Shown: positions 23,566 to 34,869 of the stretch, in pieces
Layout: each line of letters begins with the position of its first letter
Position numbering within the stretch: the first letter of the stretch is position 1
Assembly (NCBI GenBank): GCA_963853835.1
Contig: OY970834.1
Coordinates: forward strand, 36,301,257-36,365,256
Source of the DNA: Calendula officinalis
Taxonomy: Eukaryota > Streptophyta > Magnoliopsida > Asterales > Asteraceae
Reading direction: 5' to 3'
DNA: 64,000 bases
Program-made: the position numbers and the translations under genes
The notes under the pieces: generated by a model
Databases searched by the model: none
Seen by the model: only the letters and a program-made list of their open reading frames with translations
Told to the model about the DNA's origin: nothing

Positions 23566-23837
23566 TTTTTTGGGTATTTGGAAGAGAAAGTGTAGAAAAG
23601 AGTAGAGAGTTTGTAGAGAGCGGTATGAAAAAAAGTTGTGATTGAAAGCGGTATTATAATTGGTTATTATTTAAAAAAATAAAAAAAAAATCTTCAAAAT
23701 TTCGGCAATAAACAACAATTATTTAGGATAGGGATAAATTAGTCATTTTTTGTTATTCAGATTATTCATTCAGTAAAAAAAAAACAACTAGTAAAACTTA
23801 ATGCATATATCAATTCTATATCCATACATATAGCTTT

Positions 23838-24065
23838 CTATATCGATATATGACTTAATGAAATAAAAAAATAAACAGGCCCTTAGTGTAATAGATCAGC
23901 TGCTTGCAAATACAGTTTGGATTGTTTTCGTATCTTGAATTTGTATTGTCTCTATATCGATATAGGACTTAATGAAATAAAAAAATAAACAGGCCCTTAG
24001 TGTAATAGATCAGCTGCTTGCAAATACAGTTTGGATTGTCTTCATATCTTGAATTTGTATTGTCT
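23838..24065. repeat. 114-bp tandem duplication
   Basis: CTATATCGATAT starts both units (23838 and 23952). The copies differ at only a few positions (TATATGACT/TATAGGACT; GTTTTCGT/GTCTTCAT). The rest of 23566-24324 shows no gene. Confidence 0.85.
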
Positions 24066-24324
24066 CGACATTTTTATTAGTTGAGTTTATAAAATTGTTG
24101 TTTAGAGAAATACAACTTATTATAAAAAATAAAGTTAAATTTTTTTTAATAATTCAAGTAACTTCGGTTAGCATGAATATGTAAAATAGTAATTTGGGTC
24201 TAAAATATAAAGTAAAATAGTATAATTAGCATGAATATGTAAGTATTAATTAGATTGGAAAAGATTGAAATCTCAGTAAAAATAACTTAGAAACGATGTT
24301 AGTAAATCAAATATATAAAAAGTA

Positions 24325-24603
24325 CTTCCTCCATTTCAAAATTATTGTGCACAGATAAAAATCACACAGTTTAAGAAAAATACATTTATTAGATTATCTT
24401 TTTTTTGAACGGCACCTAATCTACACCAATTTGTCTACTATGAGACTTGAACCCATGACCTAATACCTTATAATTTTCACCAATACTACTAGGCTACAAG
24501 CCTTGGATAGTTATTAGATTATTTAACCAATAAAATTCCATTTTTTATCACTTAAATTTTTTTTTATTTGTGAAAAATTTTCAAGTTATTGGGACGGAGG
24601 GAG
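24325..24603. mobile_element. Stowaway-type MITE containing a SINE
   Basis: The terminal inverted repeats are CTTCCTCCATTTC (left) and GGGACGGAGGGAG (right), flanked by TA on both sides (24323-24324 and 24604-24605). These are the Stowaway (Tc1/mariner) terminal motif and target duplication. Without the inserted SINE and its duplicated target the MITE is about 154 bp. Confidence 0.85.
24398..24510 (-). mobile_element. tRNA-derived SINE nested in the Stowaway MITE
   Basis: On the minus strand an A-box-like TAGCCTAGTAG, a B-box-like GGTTCAAGTCT and a short oligo-A tail (T run near 24399-24406) are in order. A perfect 12-bp target duplication, TTATTAGATTAT, flanks it (24386-24397 and 24511-24522). 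Confidence 0.85.
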
Positions 24604-24879
24604 TAAGATGACGTGACGATAATATACAAAATGAGGAAAGGTGAAGTTGAGTCGAAGCATCCTTATGAAATGGGGTGACAGAGAGATTGTTTCTAGAAGC
24701 TTTTTATTATAGTATATGTTTTGGTGCACCAAAAACACAAACTATGGACCCTGTTACACCTCTATTCTTCTAGAAACAATCCCAAAAACATACACCTGAA
24801 CCCCCAACTAACGCCTGGCACCACCGCAACACGCAAACAAAAACACACCTCTGGGCCCCTGCTGACCACCTTGGCTTTG

Positions 24880-24887
24880 TATATATA
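24880..24887 (+). promoter_or_regulatory. TATA box of the J-protein gene
   Basis: TATATATA lies 50 bases upstream of the ATG at 24938, in a GC-richer proximal promoter, and is followed by a CAATTCAATT-repeat leader. A start site near 24910 is inferred. Confidence 0.6.
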
Positions 24888-24937
24888 CCACTGCCTCCCC
24901 AACACTTCAATTCAATTCAATTCAATTTTCTCTCGGA

Positions 24938-25375
24938 ATGATTGGAACCCTAACCATCCCGCTCGGCGGAACACCTCTGAATCTAACTCCGGTGATTTCC
25001 ACCGGAAAGGTGAATTCCCGATGTCAAAAGTCATGTAACGCATTGCTTCACGTTGATCCGGCTATTGATTCCACAGCTAGAAGATGTTCTAGTTTCTACC
25101 AAGTTTTACGAGTCAAACGTAACGCAACGCCTACCGAGATCAAGACTGCGTACCGTAATTTGGCCAAGGTTTACCATCCCGATGCTTTGGATCTCGAGCG
25201 ACATGACGATCGGACGTTTATTGAGATTCATAATGCTTACGCTACGTTGTATGATCCGGCGGAACGAGCGATGTATGATCGGAATTTGAGTACGGGATTA
25301 GGACGGAGAGTAGGGGTGTACACGGCCGGCGAGTTTTATGTGTCCCGCCGATGGGAGACTGACCAGTGTTGGTAG
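24938..25375 (+). CDS. J11: Chloroplast J protein (DnaJ 11-like, type III)
   Basis: Small J-domain cochaperone that stimulates the ATPase of Hsp70, probably in the chloroplast stroma. The single-exon ORF encodes 145 aa. Residues 1-50 are rich in Thr, Ser and basic residues with few acidic ones, as in a transit peptide. The J domain runs from about residue 52 (SSFYQVLRV) to about 117 (AMYDRNLS), with the catalytic HPD at residues 80-82 (KVYHPDALD) and the helix IV pattern IHNAYATLYDP. There is no Gly/Phe or zinc-finger region. Length and intronless form fit Arabidopsis DnaJ 11 (DJC23). The first ATG is used, just after the CAATT-repeat leader. It is convergent with VARICOSE downstream. Confidence 0.92.
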   Translation: MIGTLTIPLGGTPLNLTPVISTGKVNSRCQKSCNALLHVDPAIDSTARRCSSFYQVLRVKRNATPTEIKTAYRNLAKVYHPDALDLERHDDRTFIEIHNAYATLYDPAERAMYDRNLSTGLGRRVGVYTAGEFYVSRRWETDQCW

Positions 25376-26047
25376 AATATTTTTATTTTTTTATGACCTA
25401 ACTGTTCAAATATATTTTTAAAAAAGAAAAAAAATATGGGAAATCATGTAAATTTTAATAAGATATGAGATACATATATCTATTCGGGCATTAATTGTTT
25501 TCAATTGATTATTTGCTTTGTGACTTGTGAGTGGCAGTACGTTTTTAATTAAACAACATATAATCACATCTTTACACAGAAGTAAAGAAAAGAGATGATT
25601 TCCAAAAATATTTCCAACAAAGGTAACATAAATAAAGCATATAATATGAAGAGAAAAAACTTAGCACAAACATAGCGAAAGTACATAAAAAACATAACTA
25701 AATTATATGAACCCCAAAACTGAAGGAATAACATCTCAAAACTTTAACTTAAATAAAAATCCAACACATACAGACCACCTCTACATAGAAAGACTGAATA
25801 CATACAAATTATGAATCAACAAGACCTAAAACATCCATGTCCATAATATTCTAATAATAATAATAATAAAAAGAAGAAAAAAAAAAAGTAAAAAGATAAA
25901 AGCCCCAACCAAACTCATCTAGCAATTTAGGTGCAAAATACTTGTATCCATCCATCCATCCATCCATCCATCCCCATTACAAAATTCAAAAACTTTATAC
26001 AAACAGTCCTCTGTAAACATATATGAAAACCGTCCGGCATCAATTAC
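25376..26047. other. Convergent spacer: J-protein and VARICOSE 3' regions
   Basis: AT-rich sequence holding the 3' UTRs of the two convergent genes. It includes a (CCAT)n microsatellite at 25947-25974 and a TAA-repeat tract near 25850-25870. No other gene is seen. Confidence 0.6.
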
Positions 26048-29000
26048 TTACAGGGTCCTGAGTGTGGAGTTTATCAGTTTCATAACAACTCGTATGCTTG
26101 ACAGCTCAGCAACCGAAGTAGTGGGAATGCTTATTTGATGATTTAAAATAGAGTAAACTTGTTCAAATATTGGTCGAACGTGCATTGCTATCATTCCATC
26201 TGACGGTTTAATTGCAACAACAATATCCATCATCCATCCAAGTTTCTTGGATGTATCGTTACCAATATCGCATGCTAATTGTTGCAGTAATGACAATAAT
26301 ACCCCTTGACTTAAAGGTAGAGGATTGCTTGTTAGTAACCCCTGCAAGTCAACCTAGTTGACCAAAAACGGAAAAGAAAAAAAAAGCATCAAAATTTGAT
26401 AAAATAGGAACCTTAATTAAAATAATAATTAAAAATACCTGAGAGCATAACCATGACACAATCCAAACATCACTTCTTTGTAAAGCAGCAGTGAATGCTT
26501 CTTCATATTTGTGTTCATATACTAATCTAGAAAGCTCTTTTGTTGGATCCAATGGTGCTTCAATCTATTGAAAAAATTACATATGTATATAATTATATGT
26601 ATAATAAATATTATAGTGATTGCTATTTAAATAAATAAAAAAAGATAAACTAACCTTTTCGTGGAAACTGCCTATTGGTCCATTACTTATTTGGTTAATC
26701 AACGGATTAACAGATTCCGAATTTGCCCCTGCAAGTGCAAGAGCTACCAATTTCCTTTGACCATCAGCTAATTCACCACTCAAAGTTTGACTCACACTTG
26801 ATGCTGAATTCATGGCATCCTAAAATGCCACCCCAACATAATGTTAAAAATCAAAAAGAAAAAGAATTTGTAAAAGTCGGTTATAATTTTAGATATTCTT
26901 ACCCTCAAAGCAACTGCTAAAGGAGAATGTGCAGAGTCAACTTGCTGTTGAGCAGCAGTTATATGTTCAATAAATCCTTTTTGAAATGTAGCATCCACTT
27001 GGTCAAACATAGCCTTACAAGACCTCTCAAAAGCAGGAACAACAGAAGCTTCCATACTTGACTTTAACGCTTCCTGTAAGAAAGATCAATGGTTCAGATT
27101 AACCGATCAAAACAATTCATAATAGAATGTATTTAGTTTATGTCAAAGTATAATTAAGTGTTAACCTGTAAGGCTTGTTTGCCAGAAGTTTGAAATTGAG
27201 TTTGAATTTGTCTAGCAACACTAGCTTCAAGCTTAGAATTAACTGATTTCTCCAATTGATTAACAGACTTATCAGCAACACCTCTCTGCAAGTAAATTTA
27301 ATCAGACTTTTATTACATAACATACCAAAAATAAAAATAAAAATTAAATCTTGAATTTCAGATTCTATAACCTGGAAAGCCTCTGTGATTGCTGTAGATG
27401 TGGTTTTCTCGATAATTGGAGTAACCGATCGCACGACAGCTGGCACGAGTGAAGAAATTTCCTTTTTCAACATTTTTTCATATGTTGCAAGCAAATCTTT
27501 GTACCCGTTTGTAACCACACCCGAAATTTGTTGATGTCGGTCCTGGTTTGACTTTTCCATTTTTGTAAATTCTTCTTGAGTTCGGGCCCACAAAGCATCA
27601 GAATTAGCTTTATAAGTTTTCTCCATTGTTTTTCCTATAGCTGCTTCAATTCTTCTGCCTTCTTTTGTGAAAGTTGTTGTTGCCGTTACTGGAATTTGTT
27701 TTTGAATTTCCTTTTGATTATTCAAAATCTGCGATTACAAAAACCCAAAACTAAGCTAATTTGAAAATATTTATGCGATGTTAATATTGATAGATATTTA
27801 TTATTTAATTTACCTGAGTAATAATATTTTGCATAGAATGAAGTTGTGAAAGTGAGTCAGCAGATATAACAGTTGAACTGACACCTGGCTCGTTAGAAGA
27901 ATCGGTTGAATTAAAAACACTTGGTGAAGGAGAAGATGCGTTTGACCCTTGTTGACCTTGAGTATTTTTCCCCTTGTGTTTTTTCCCTTTAGTAGAAGAC
28001 ACAGGTGTCGCTGAGTCAACTGTTGCAGGTATCATTGACTCAATCTGACCCGAAACATCAATTTTCGGGTCTTGACTTTCATCTTGACCACTCGAAGTTT
28101 GACCAGATACATCAGGCTGCTTTGACTCGTTGACCAAATAAGTTTCAGACACGACACGACTTCCGAAATCTGATGCTTGTGAAGCAAAACCATGAACCTC
28201 ACCTTGAGATAAAACCGGGTCAACAGTTTGACTTTTTCCCATTTCACCAACAACTTTGACTTCCATCTCAGCATTCTGTGACTCACTATCTGTAACCACA
28301 TCGCGTACGTTTAATTCCACGTCATTCTTAACTTCAGAAACGTGAACTGTATCAGATGATGATGTGGCCAATAATTCAGCAGGAGTTACCAAATGAGTTG
28401 GATGCTTAAATTCGTCAGTTGCTGACTCAGCAGCCATGTCAACAGAATATTCAGCAACTTTTGGCTCACTAAATTCATTACCACCAGCTGGACTTTTCAA
28501 ATCAGAAGGCGATTCAACAGAACCAACATCAGAAGTCGGCACAGAGACATCCAAAGACGTTTCAGCCTTGCTTCTAGAAGCTTCCGGAACATTCAGACCA
28601 TACGCATTAACCACTTCACGAGAAACAGTTGAATCTTGTTTCTCATAACTAACACTATCAACCGGTGGTGGTAAACACTGAGATAAATCCAAAGCATATT
28701 GTTGAATTGCTTGCGTTTGGACACAGTAAACCTGAACAATTTGTTCATCACGTGGTGATAAATCACTAGTTCCTGTAAAACTTAAAATTGGCATAGTAAC
28801 TGTAAATTCTGCCACATAATCCATGTGAGTTGATTCTGGATTAAGCCCATATTCCAAATGTACAACATAAATAGCATTCTTTTTCGCGTTTGCTAGCAAT
28901 AAAAGTCCTGCTTGTGACAATGCAACAACTTGATTAAAAAAAGCATCTTCAATTCGTGATTCTGATGAACTTTTTAATTCTAAAGTTTGTAAACAGTTCC

Positions 29001-30965
29001 ATGAGTCAGCATCACTAGGAAGTAACCATCCTTCTTCACTATCTGATGCCCATATTTTCACTTCGCGGTTTAATGGGCCCTGTCATTGTTATATATAAAT
29101 AATATTATTATCGTATAAAATATATAAATTTTCTTTTAACAAGAGTTAATTTACTGGTAATTACCCCGGTGATAAGTATGATGTGATCTGGGCGATGAGG
29201 AGCAGTTAAAAATGTAGCAGAATTAACAGGCAGACCATCGTGTGGTCTTAATACTGCAATTGGTGACGATTTTCGATCTTCCCAAATTTTTATCTGTTAA
29301 TAAAATTAGTTTCATTAATTGCTAAACAAATGCCAATAATTATGATATTAACTAACCGTTCCATCAACTGAAGCAGAAACCAAACGAGTGGTCATCCATT
29401 GACACATTGATAAATCTGTTACTTCACCATCATGACTACCAACAAACTGAACTCCATTAATTAATTTATCGACAGGACATTTTAATGGTTCTTCTGCAGA
29501 AAACACTTCATTTCTTCCAATTTTTGTTGTATCAATTCTCAAAACACGTTTTCCAATTCCAACAACAAGGACTTCCTGCAACACATGAAAACGCCAATAT
29601 AATATTGAAATTGAAAGCATTTAAAAAGTTAGAATTTCATATTGTAAAAAAGATTTACTTGTTTATGACAGTGCCAGCAAACTCGCGGATGAACAGATTC
29701 ACCTTCACCTACAATCTGAATTGCAGTAACTATTTTCACTGTGATTTGTGGTTTATCTTCTTCATCTGTGCTTTCGGTAATTTTCCATACATAAACTCGT
29801 CCATCCATGCTTGCACTGCATTATATTATATATTATAGAGGATAATTTTCTGTTTTTGTTAAAAGAAAAAGTTTTTTAAACAAAATTGATAAACATCAAG
29901 CAAATTCTTACCTAGCTAGAAGGTGAACATCATCAGCGAAGAAAACCATATCTGTAACCCTCTGAAAAGAACATAATGTTCAATGAAATTAATTTACTTA
30001 TATTTAATGTTTATTTATCAGTGTATCCAACTTCTGCTTCTAATTAATTGATGATTTCGATGTTAAATTATCAGTTTGATACTAGCTGAAGTAGAACTGA
30101 ATAACAAAACCAGTGATCCCACTTAATTAGATAACAAGATCGGAGCTTTAATCATGAAGGAAAAAAAGTAACAAACCTGAGCTAGACCTTTAAGCAGTGA
30201 TCTTAAAGCAGTGTTTATATTAAGAACCCTAATTGCTCCCAATTTCAAACCATAACATATATAACTCTTGTTAACAGCAATCTGACGACCCACAACCAGA
30301 CCAGGATCTGACCCGTATTTGGTAATCGGAGTGACCTCAAGTTGAGGCTGAACCTCTCCAGGCAACCTAACATCTATATCATAAACAACACGATCACCAC
30401 TCAAATGACGTCCTTTTGGAAGCTTACTGCTAGGCATCCTCAATGGACCTGAACCAGAATGCAATGTAGGAACCAACGATGATGGCATCATAGGGTTAGT
30501 AGCTTGAGGCAACGGAATAGATGACGGAGATAGATTATCGACGGTGGTCGGCGGTGTTAACAGAGACATCAATCGAGCACCATGGTTAGGGTTAGGGTTA
30601 CTATTAGGGCTAGGAGGCTGGAGAGAAGGTGTAGAATAAGGAACGGATCGCTGCTGTTGTAAGTTAGTAGAAGGCATGGGGTGATTGTTGTTTTCCGGTT
30701 GAAATTGAGGTGATGGGATATGAAATTGAGGGTGGTACATAGGGTTAGTTTGAGGAGGATACGAGTAAGGAGCGCCGGTGACGGTAGGTGGAGGATATGA
30801 GGCGGCAGAAGACGGTGGAGGATAAGGAATGTTGTTAGGGTTTTGGAAGGTGGTGGAATTAGGGGTTGTTGAAATTGGCGGTGGGGAAGAAGAAGGATTG
30901 AAGAATCGTTGAACATCGAATGGACCTCCGCCTGGTTGTTGATTCTGATTTCGAGGGGAAGCCAT
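26048..30965 (-). CDS. VCS: VARICOSE / enhancer of mRNA-decapping protein 4
   Basis: Scaffold of the cytoplasmic mRNA-decapping complex (with DCP1/DCP2) in P-bodies. Exons on the minus strand: 30177-30965, 29912-29961, 29659-29815, 29357-29575, 29165-29293, 27814-29079, 27372-27728, 27166-27285, 26903-27073, 26655-26819, 26439-26564, 26048-26353. They join in frame to 3,855 nt (1,284 aa). Order: Pro/Ser/Gln-rich N-terminus (start MASPRNQNQQ); WD40-like region (YDIDVRLPGEVQPQLEVTPI, VTDMVFFADDVHLLAS, SMDGRVYVWKI, VSASVDGTV, IKIWEDRK); acidic Ser/Thr-rich linker; C-terminal helical region (EASVVPAFERSCKAMFDQVD, SWLCSQVDLQGLL, MHVRPIFEQVY). All introns are GT-AG. The ATG at 30965 opens the only long N-terminal frame. 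Confidence 0.96.
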
Positions 30966-31089
30966 GAATCAAAATACAGTGATTAATTTGCTGCTGATTC
31001 GATTGAAACTTTGCAGATTGAGATCTGAATACCAAATTGAAAGAGGGTTTTAAGAAATTTTGATGTGAATCGAGAGAACGAACGATTTG

Positions 31090-31780
31090 ATTTGATTTGA
31101 TTTGATTTGAGTAAGCAGTCTGTTGTTGAGTGAGATTATGGAAGCTGGGCAGTATGACTTTTAGGAGACCAAAGCCCATGAAGAAGACGAACAAGATGTA
31201 TTTCGTTTCTCTATAATTTTTTCTTGACTGAAGTTTGGAACTATTGATAAGTACACTCTAGTCCTTTCGTTTCGATAAATGTCCATAACGGTCCTTACGG
31301 AGAGTATCAACATTTTGACGAATAAAACTGGCCAGCGCATCTTCGGTTCGTAACTGAAGCCTATCTCAAAATCGACATCGTTGGCACGGTACATTTGGTA
31401 AGAAACGTGTGTTGTTCTCTTTGGTTTGAGGAAGCAGCAAGCGACAAGGTTAGGTAATTTTGTGAGTATTTGAATTTTGTTTGTGTTTGTATATTTTATG
31501 TATAAATTATTAAGTTTATAAGTATAATGGATCCGAGATCTACACTAGAAGATTTATTAGTACATATGAGGTACACTATACTCAAATTATGAAGCATATG
31601 AACAACATAAAAGCATATACTTTATGTATATCAACATGATTTTTATCATGTAGAAGTTAATTTTCTTTTTAGATTTGTTCAACTCCAAATAATATGAGAG
31701 TAACTAATAGGTTTAACAAAAGTTTAAAGAACTATTAGGGTAATTATGAAATATTTTAGAATAAAGGTCTGTAATTATTA
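31090..31780. other. VARICOSE upstream region
   Basis: Contains the 5' leader with TTTGA repeats on the plus strand (about 31086-31110) and an AT-rich upstream segment. No ORF or element is recognised before the Mutator-like element at 31781. Confidence 0.45.
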
Positions 31781-33074
31781 GAGTTAATTGCAAGAATGGT
31801 CCATGTGGTTTGGCCAAATTGCACGTTTGGTCATCGTGTTTCATTAAGTGCATACACGGTACCCATGGTTTGCATTTTTGTGCACTCATGGTCCCTCCCC
31901 TCTGACGCTGTTAAATATGTCTGTCAATTATAGGGTATTTTGGTCATATTACTACCTCTGTCTCCAACATGTTCTTCTTCCCCAAATATCCTTCTAATTT
32001 CAAAATTAGGGTTCTTCCTCCCCAGATCTGATTAATTTTGGACATCAACGTCCTCTTAAACTTTCGGCATCAAAACTAAACTAAAACAAAATTAATCGAT
32101 CGAATGCTTCATTCCGTCACCATTAACACACCGCCCAGATCAACTCCACCGAAAATGACTCCACCAGCCGTGGTTGCGCCGGAGACAACTGCCGGAGCAG
32201 GAGCGTGGTCGTTGGAGACATCTGAAACAACCATCATCATCGTCTTCGTTGCGCTGGATTTAGGAGTTGAATTGCAGAAACCCTAAAATTGGATTTAGGA
32301 CTTCAACCCCAATCGTGAAACCCTAAATCGTGAGTTGGATGAAATTGTTTCCACATCTGGGTTTAGGAGTTGAATTGCATAATCGCCGGAGACGATGGTG
32401 GGGTTTCAGTCGCCGGAGACGATGGTGGGGTTTCAGGTGTCAGTCGCCGGAGACGATGGTGGGGTTTTAGTAGCCGAAGACGATGGTAGGGTTTCAGGTG
32501 TCAGTCGCCGAGAACGATGGTGGAATCGTGCTTCAGGTTGCAACTGTTGAGTGGTAGCCGACGAAGGAATCTTTCCTGCAACAGTCATCTAGTGGCTTCA
32601 TGAGACCTACTCTCAGTCGGCGCAACAATGGCGGTGTAGGAGAGGAAACGAGCTCCCTTTATTCCAGATCGAGCTCCTTTGATTCCAAAAAATATAATTA
32701 AAAAAAGAACAAAATTAATTATAAAATGTTTTTGGAAATGTTGTATTTTAGATCTGGGTTTTGTAGATCGCCGGAGATGGAGGTGGTTCGCTGGAGATGC
32801 TGGCCGGAGATGGAGATGTGTATCTTTGATTTTAGTTTTTAGGGTTTAGTGTGTGCGTGCAGATAGAGGGGAAAAGAGAGGATAAGGATGGGGGACCAAA
32901 TTGATGAAATGACCAAAATACCCTCTAATTAATGGACATATTTAACAGCGTTAGGGGGAGGGACTACGAGTGCACAAAACTGCAAACCATGGGTACCGCG
33001 CCTGCACTTAAAGAAACACAAGGACTAAACGTGCAATTTGGCCAAAGCACAGGGACCATTCTTGCAATTAACTC
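31781..33074. mobile_element. Mutator-like element with captured GC-rich filling (Pack-MULE-like)
   Basis: Terminal inverted repeats of roughly 170 bp start GAGTTAATTGCAAGAATGG and read into GGCCAAATTGCACGTTTRG on both sides. A perfect 9-bp target duplication, TAATTATTA, flanks the element (31772-31780 and 33075-33083); 9 bp is the Mutator hallmark. The interior (about 32040-32880) is GC-richer and codon-like (a short open frame at 32104-32286 starting MLHSVTINTPP). It has four tandem copies of a CGCCGGAGACGATGGTGG-type unit around 32380-32530. No transposase is present. The source gene is not recognised. Confidence 0.85.
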
Positions 33075-33083
33075 TAATTATTA

Positions 33084-33404
33084 GAAGAAAAAAAAACTTT
33101 AATTAGTATGAGTATCTATTTTTAGTAAAAGTTTAGTATGCTTTTAGACCTCTCTCAAATCTCAATGGTTGGTTAGATTGTGTGTAACAGTAACGTCGCA
33201 CCCCTTCGTCGCCCAGCGTCCCAACCCTCCGACGCATTCCTCCCCTTACTTCCATCTCGCCCAACGCGTCGCATAACAATGTTTGGTCGCTCATGCGACC
33301 CTTATGGTCGCCTAACATCAACTCCATACAACATCAACAGATATTAAAACTGACACAAATTTACTTACAATACAAACAATGATTTGACACTTCAAATTAG
33401 TGGG
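33084..33404. other. Spacer before the copia element
   Basis: A short region with a GC-richer block (33190-33310) that gives no recognisable protein. It ends in the GCCAC target site of the copia element. Confidence 0.4.
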
Positions 33405-33409
33405 GCCAC

Positions 33410-33712
33410 TGAGAGATCTAATGTGATTGAATTCAAGCTAATTCATGGTGATTTGATCAATGTTTGAAGATTCAAGTGTGTGTTTTTAGTGTGTGTATTG
33501 AGAGAGAAGAAGATGGAGGGAAGAGCTTTCAAAGTGTTAATTCATTCAAATGTGAGGAAAGCTTACACATTAAGTCTACATGAAAGGTATTTATACCTCC
33601 CTTCTAAACATGCTTAATTAAGCACTAACCAAGGCTAAGACTAGACTAACACTATTACAATATTACACATCTAGTCCCCTAACTATTGAATACAATTAAA
33701 ATGACCCTAACA
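33410..33712 (-). repeat. 3' LTR of the copia element
   Basis: 303 bp, matching 43838-44140 by eye. On the minus strand it begins TGTTAGGGTC and ends TCTCTCA. A TATA-like segment (GTATTTATACC, about 33588-33598) may be the promoter. Confidence 0.95.
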
Positions 33713-33729
33713 ATCTCCCCCTTTGTATC
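33713..33729 (-). other. Main polypurine tract
   Basis: Minus-strand CAAAGGGGGAGATT lies directly against the 3' LTR. This is the expected primer for plus-strand DNA synthesis. Confidence 0.85.
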
Positions 33730-34869
33730 AATAGTTTGAGTTAGCCTGTTCTTGAAATCTTCTTCTCTAGCAAAGTTTGAGACTGAATTATCCGTTGAAT
33801 AGTTTTGACGTCGTATCAGCTTCAGCTTTTGATTGAACAATGAAAAATAATACTTTTTATTGACTTTTCAACCAATATAAAGTATCTCAGAAGATTTCAT
33901 GAATTGTTGACTTAATATGTCTTTATCATTATCCAATCTCCCTCTTTTAGAGCTTTAGCACTTCATCCCAGTCTTCCTTCTTCAATTTCTTCTTTTGGTC
34001 CGTTACCAAATTCGTTTATGCTCAGATGTGCTTCAAACTGTTTTGCTCTTCAATGTTTACATCTGATTAGCTTAAGAAGAAATTGAGATTTCAAACACTC
34101 AGCGAAAATATTTTTGTTACGTTGAATCTGTTGGTGTAAGGAAGTCCTAAAACTGGTTTCCTAAGTATTTGAAAGTTCTGGATATGGAATATTAGTTTGG
34201 TAAGGATTTTTCTGGGATTCTCAAATATGGAGATTTTGTGATAAAGGTTTTAGTGAGGATTGAATAATGATGTTTTTGAATTCTGAAAAGAATGATTTGA
34301 AAGTTTAAGTAAAAGAGTGTGTGTGTGTGTGTTTTTAGAATTTTGGAAAGAATGATTTGTACAGTTAAGTCTTGAATACATGTAAATGTTTTGTATATAT
34401 TTGTACGGTTAAGATTTGAATTTGAATGGTTGAGGTTTTGAGAGGAGTTTCTGTAGATGAATCAATTTTCTTCTTCTTCACTTGTTTTTCCGTTAAGTAC
34501 ACTGATTATCATTTTCTGTTTCTCTTAGTCACTGATTTGAGTACATGAGTTTTGAAGTTTCTTCTTTGATGGGATGTTTGTGGTTCTTTTTGTTGTTGGT
34601 CAGTTATACATCCGAAATTTGAACTATTTCTTGCTCTTTTTCTCCCCCTCATGAGGATCATGACCAGGGTCCTCATGATAAAGCTGAATAGTTGCGTTTT
34701 GGAAACGAAGAGAGGAATTGTATGTCGGTGTAAATCGAGAGCCAAGTTCGGATGGAGAACCAGAAACATGGAGTACTCATGAAGGAACCAGGAACAAATT
34801 GATTTAATCCAAGAGTGTTGGAGAAAAATATTTGAAAATGAAGAATAGCAGTGTCAATAATCACGTGAA

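Noticed and set aside
33133..33327. 64-residue minus-strand ORF before the copia element
   Set aside because: GC-richer block but no recognisable domain, no splice partners and no regulatory context.
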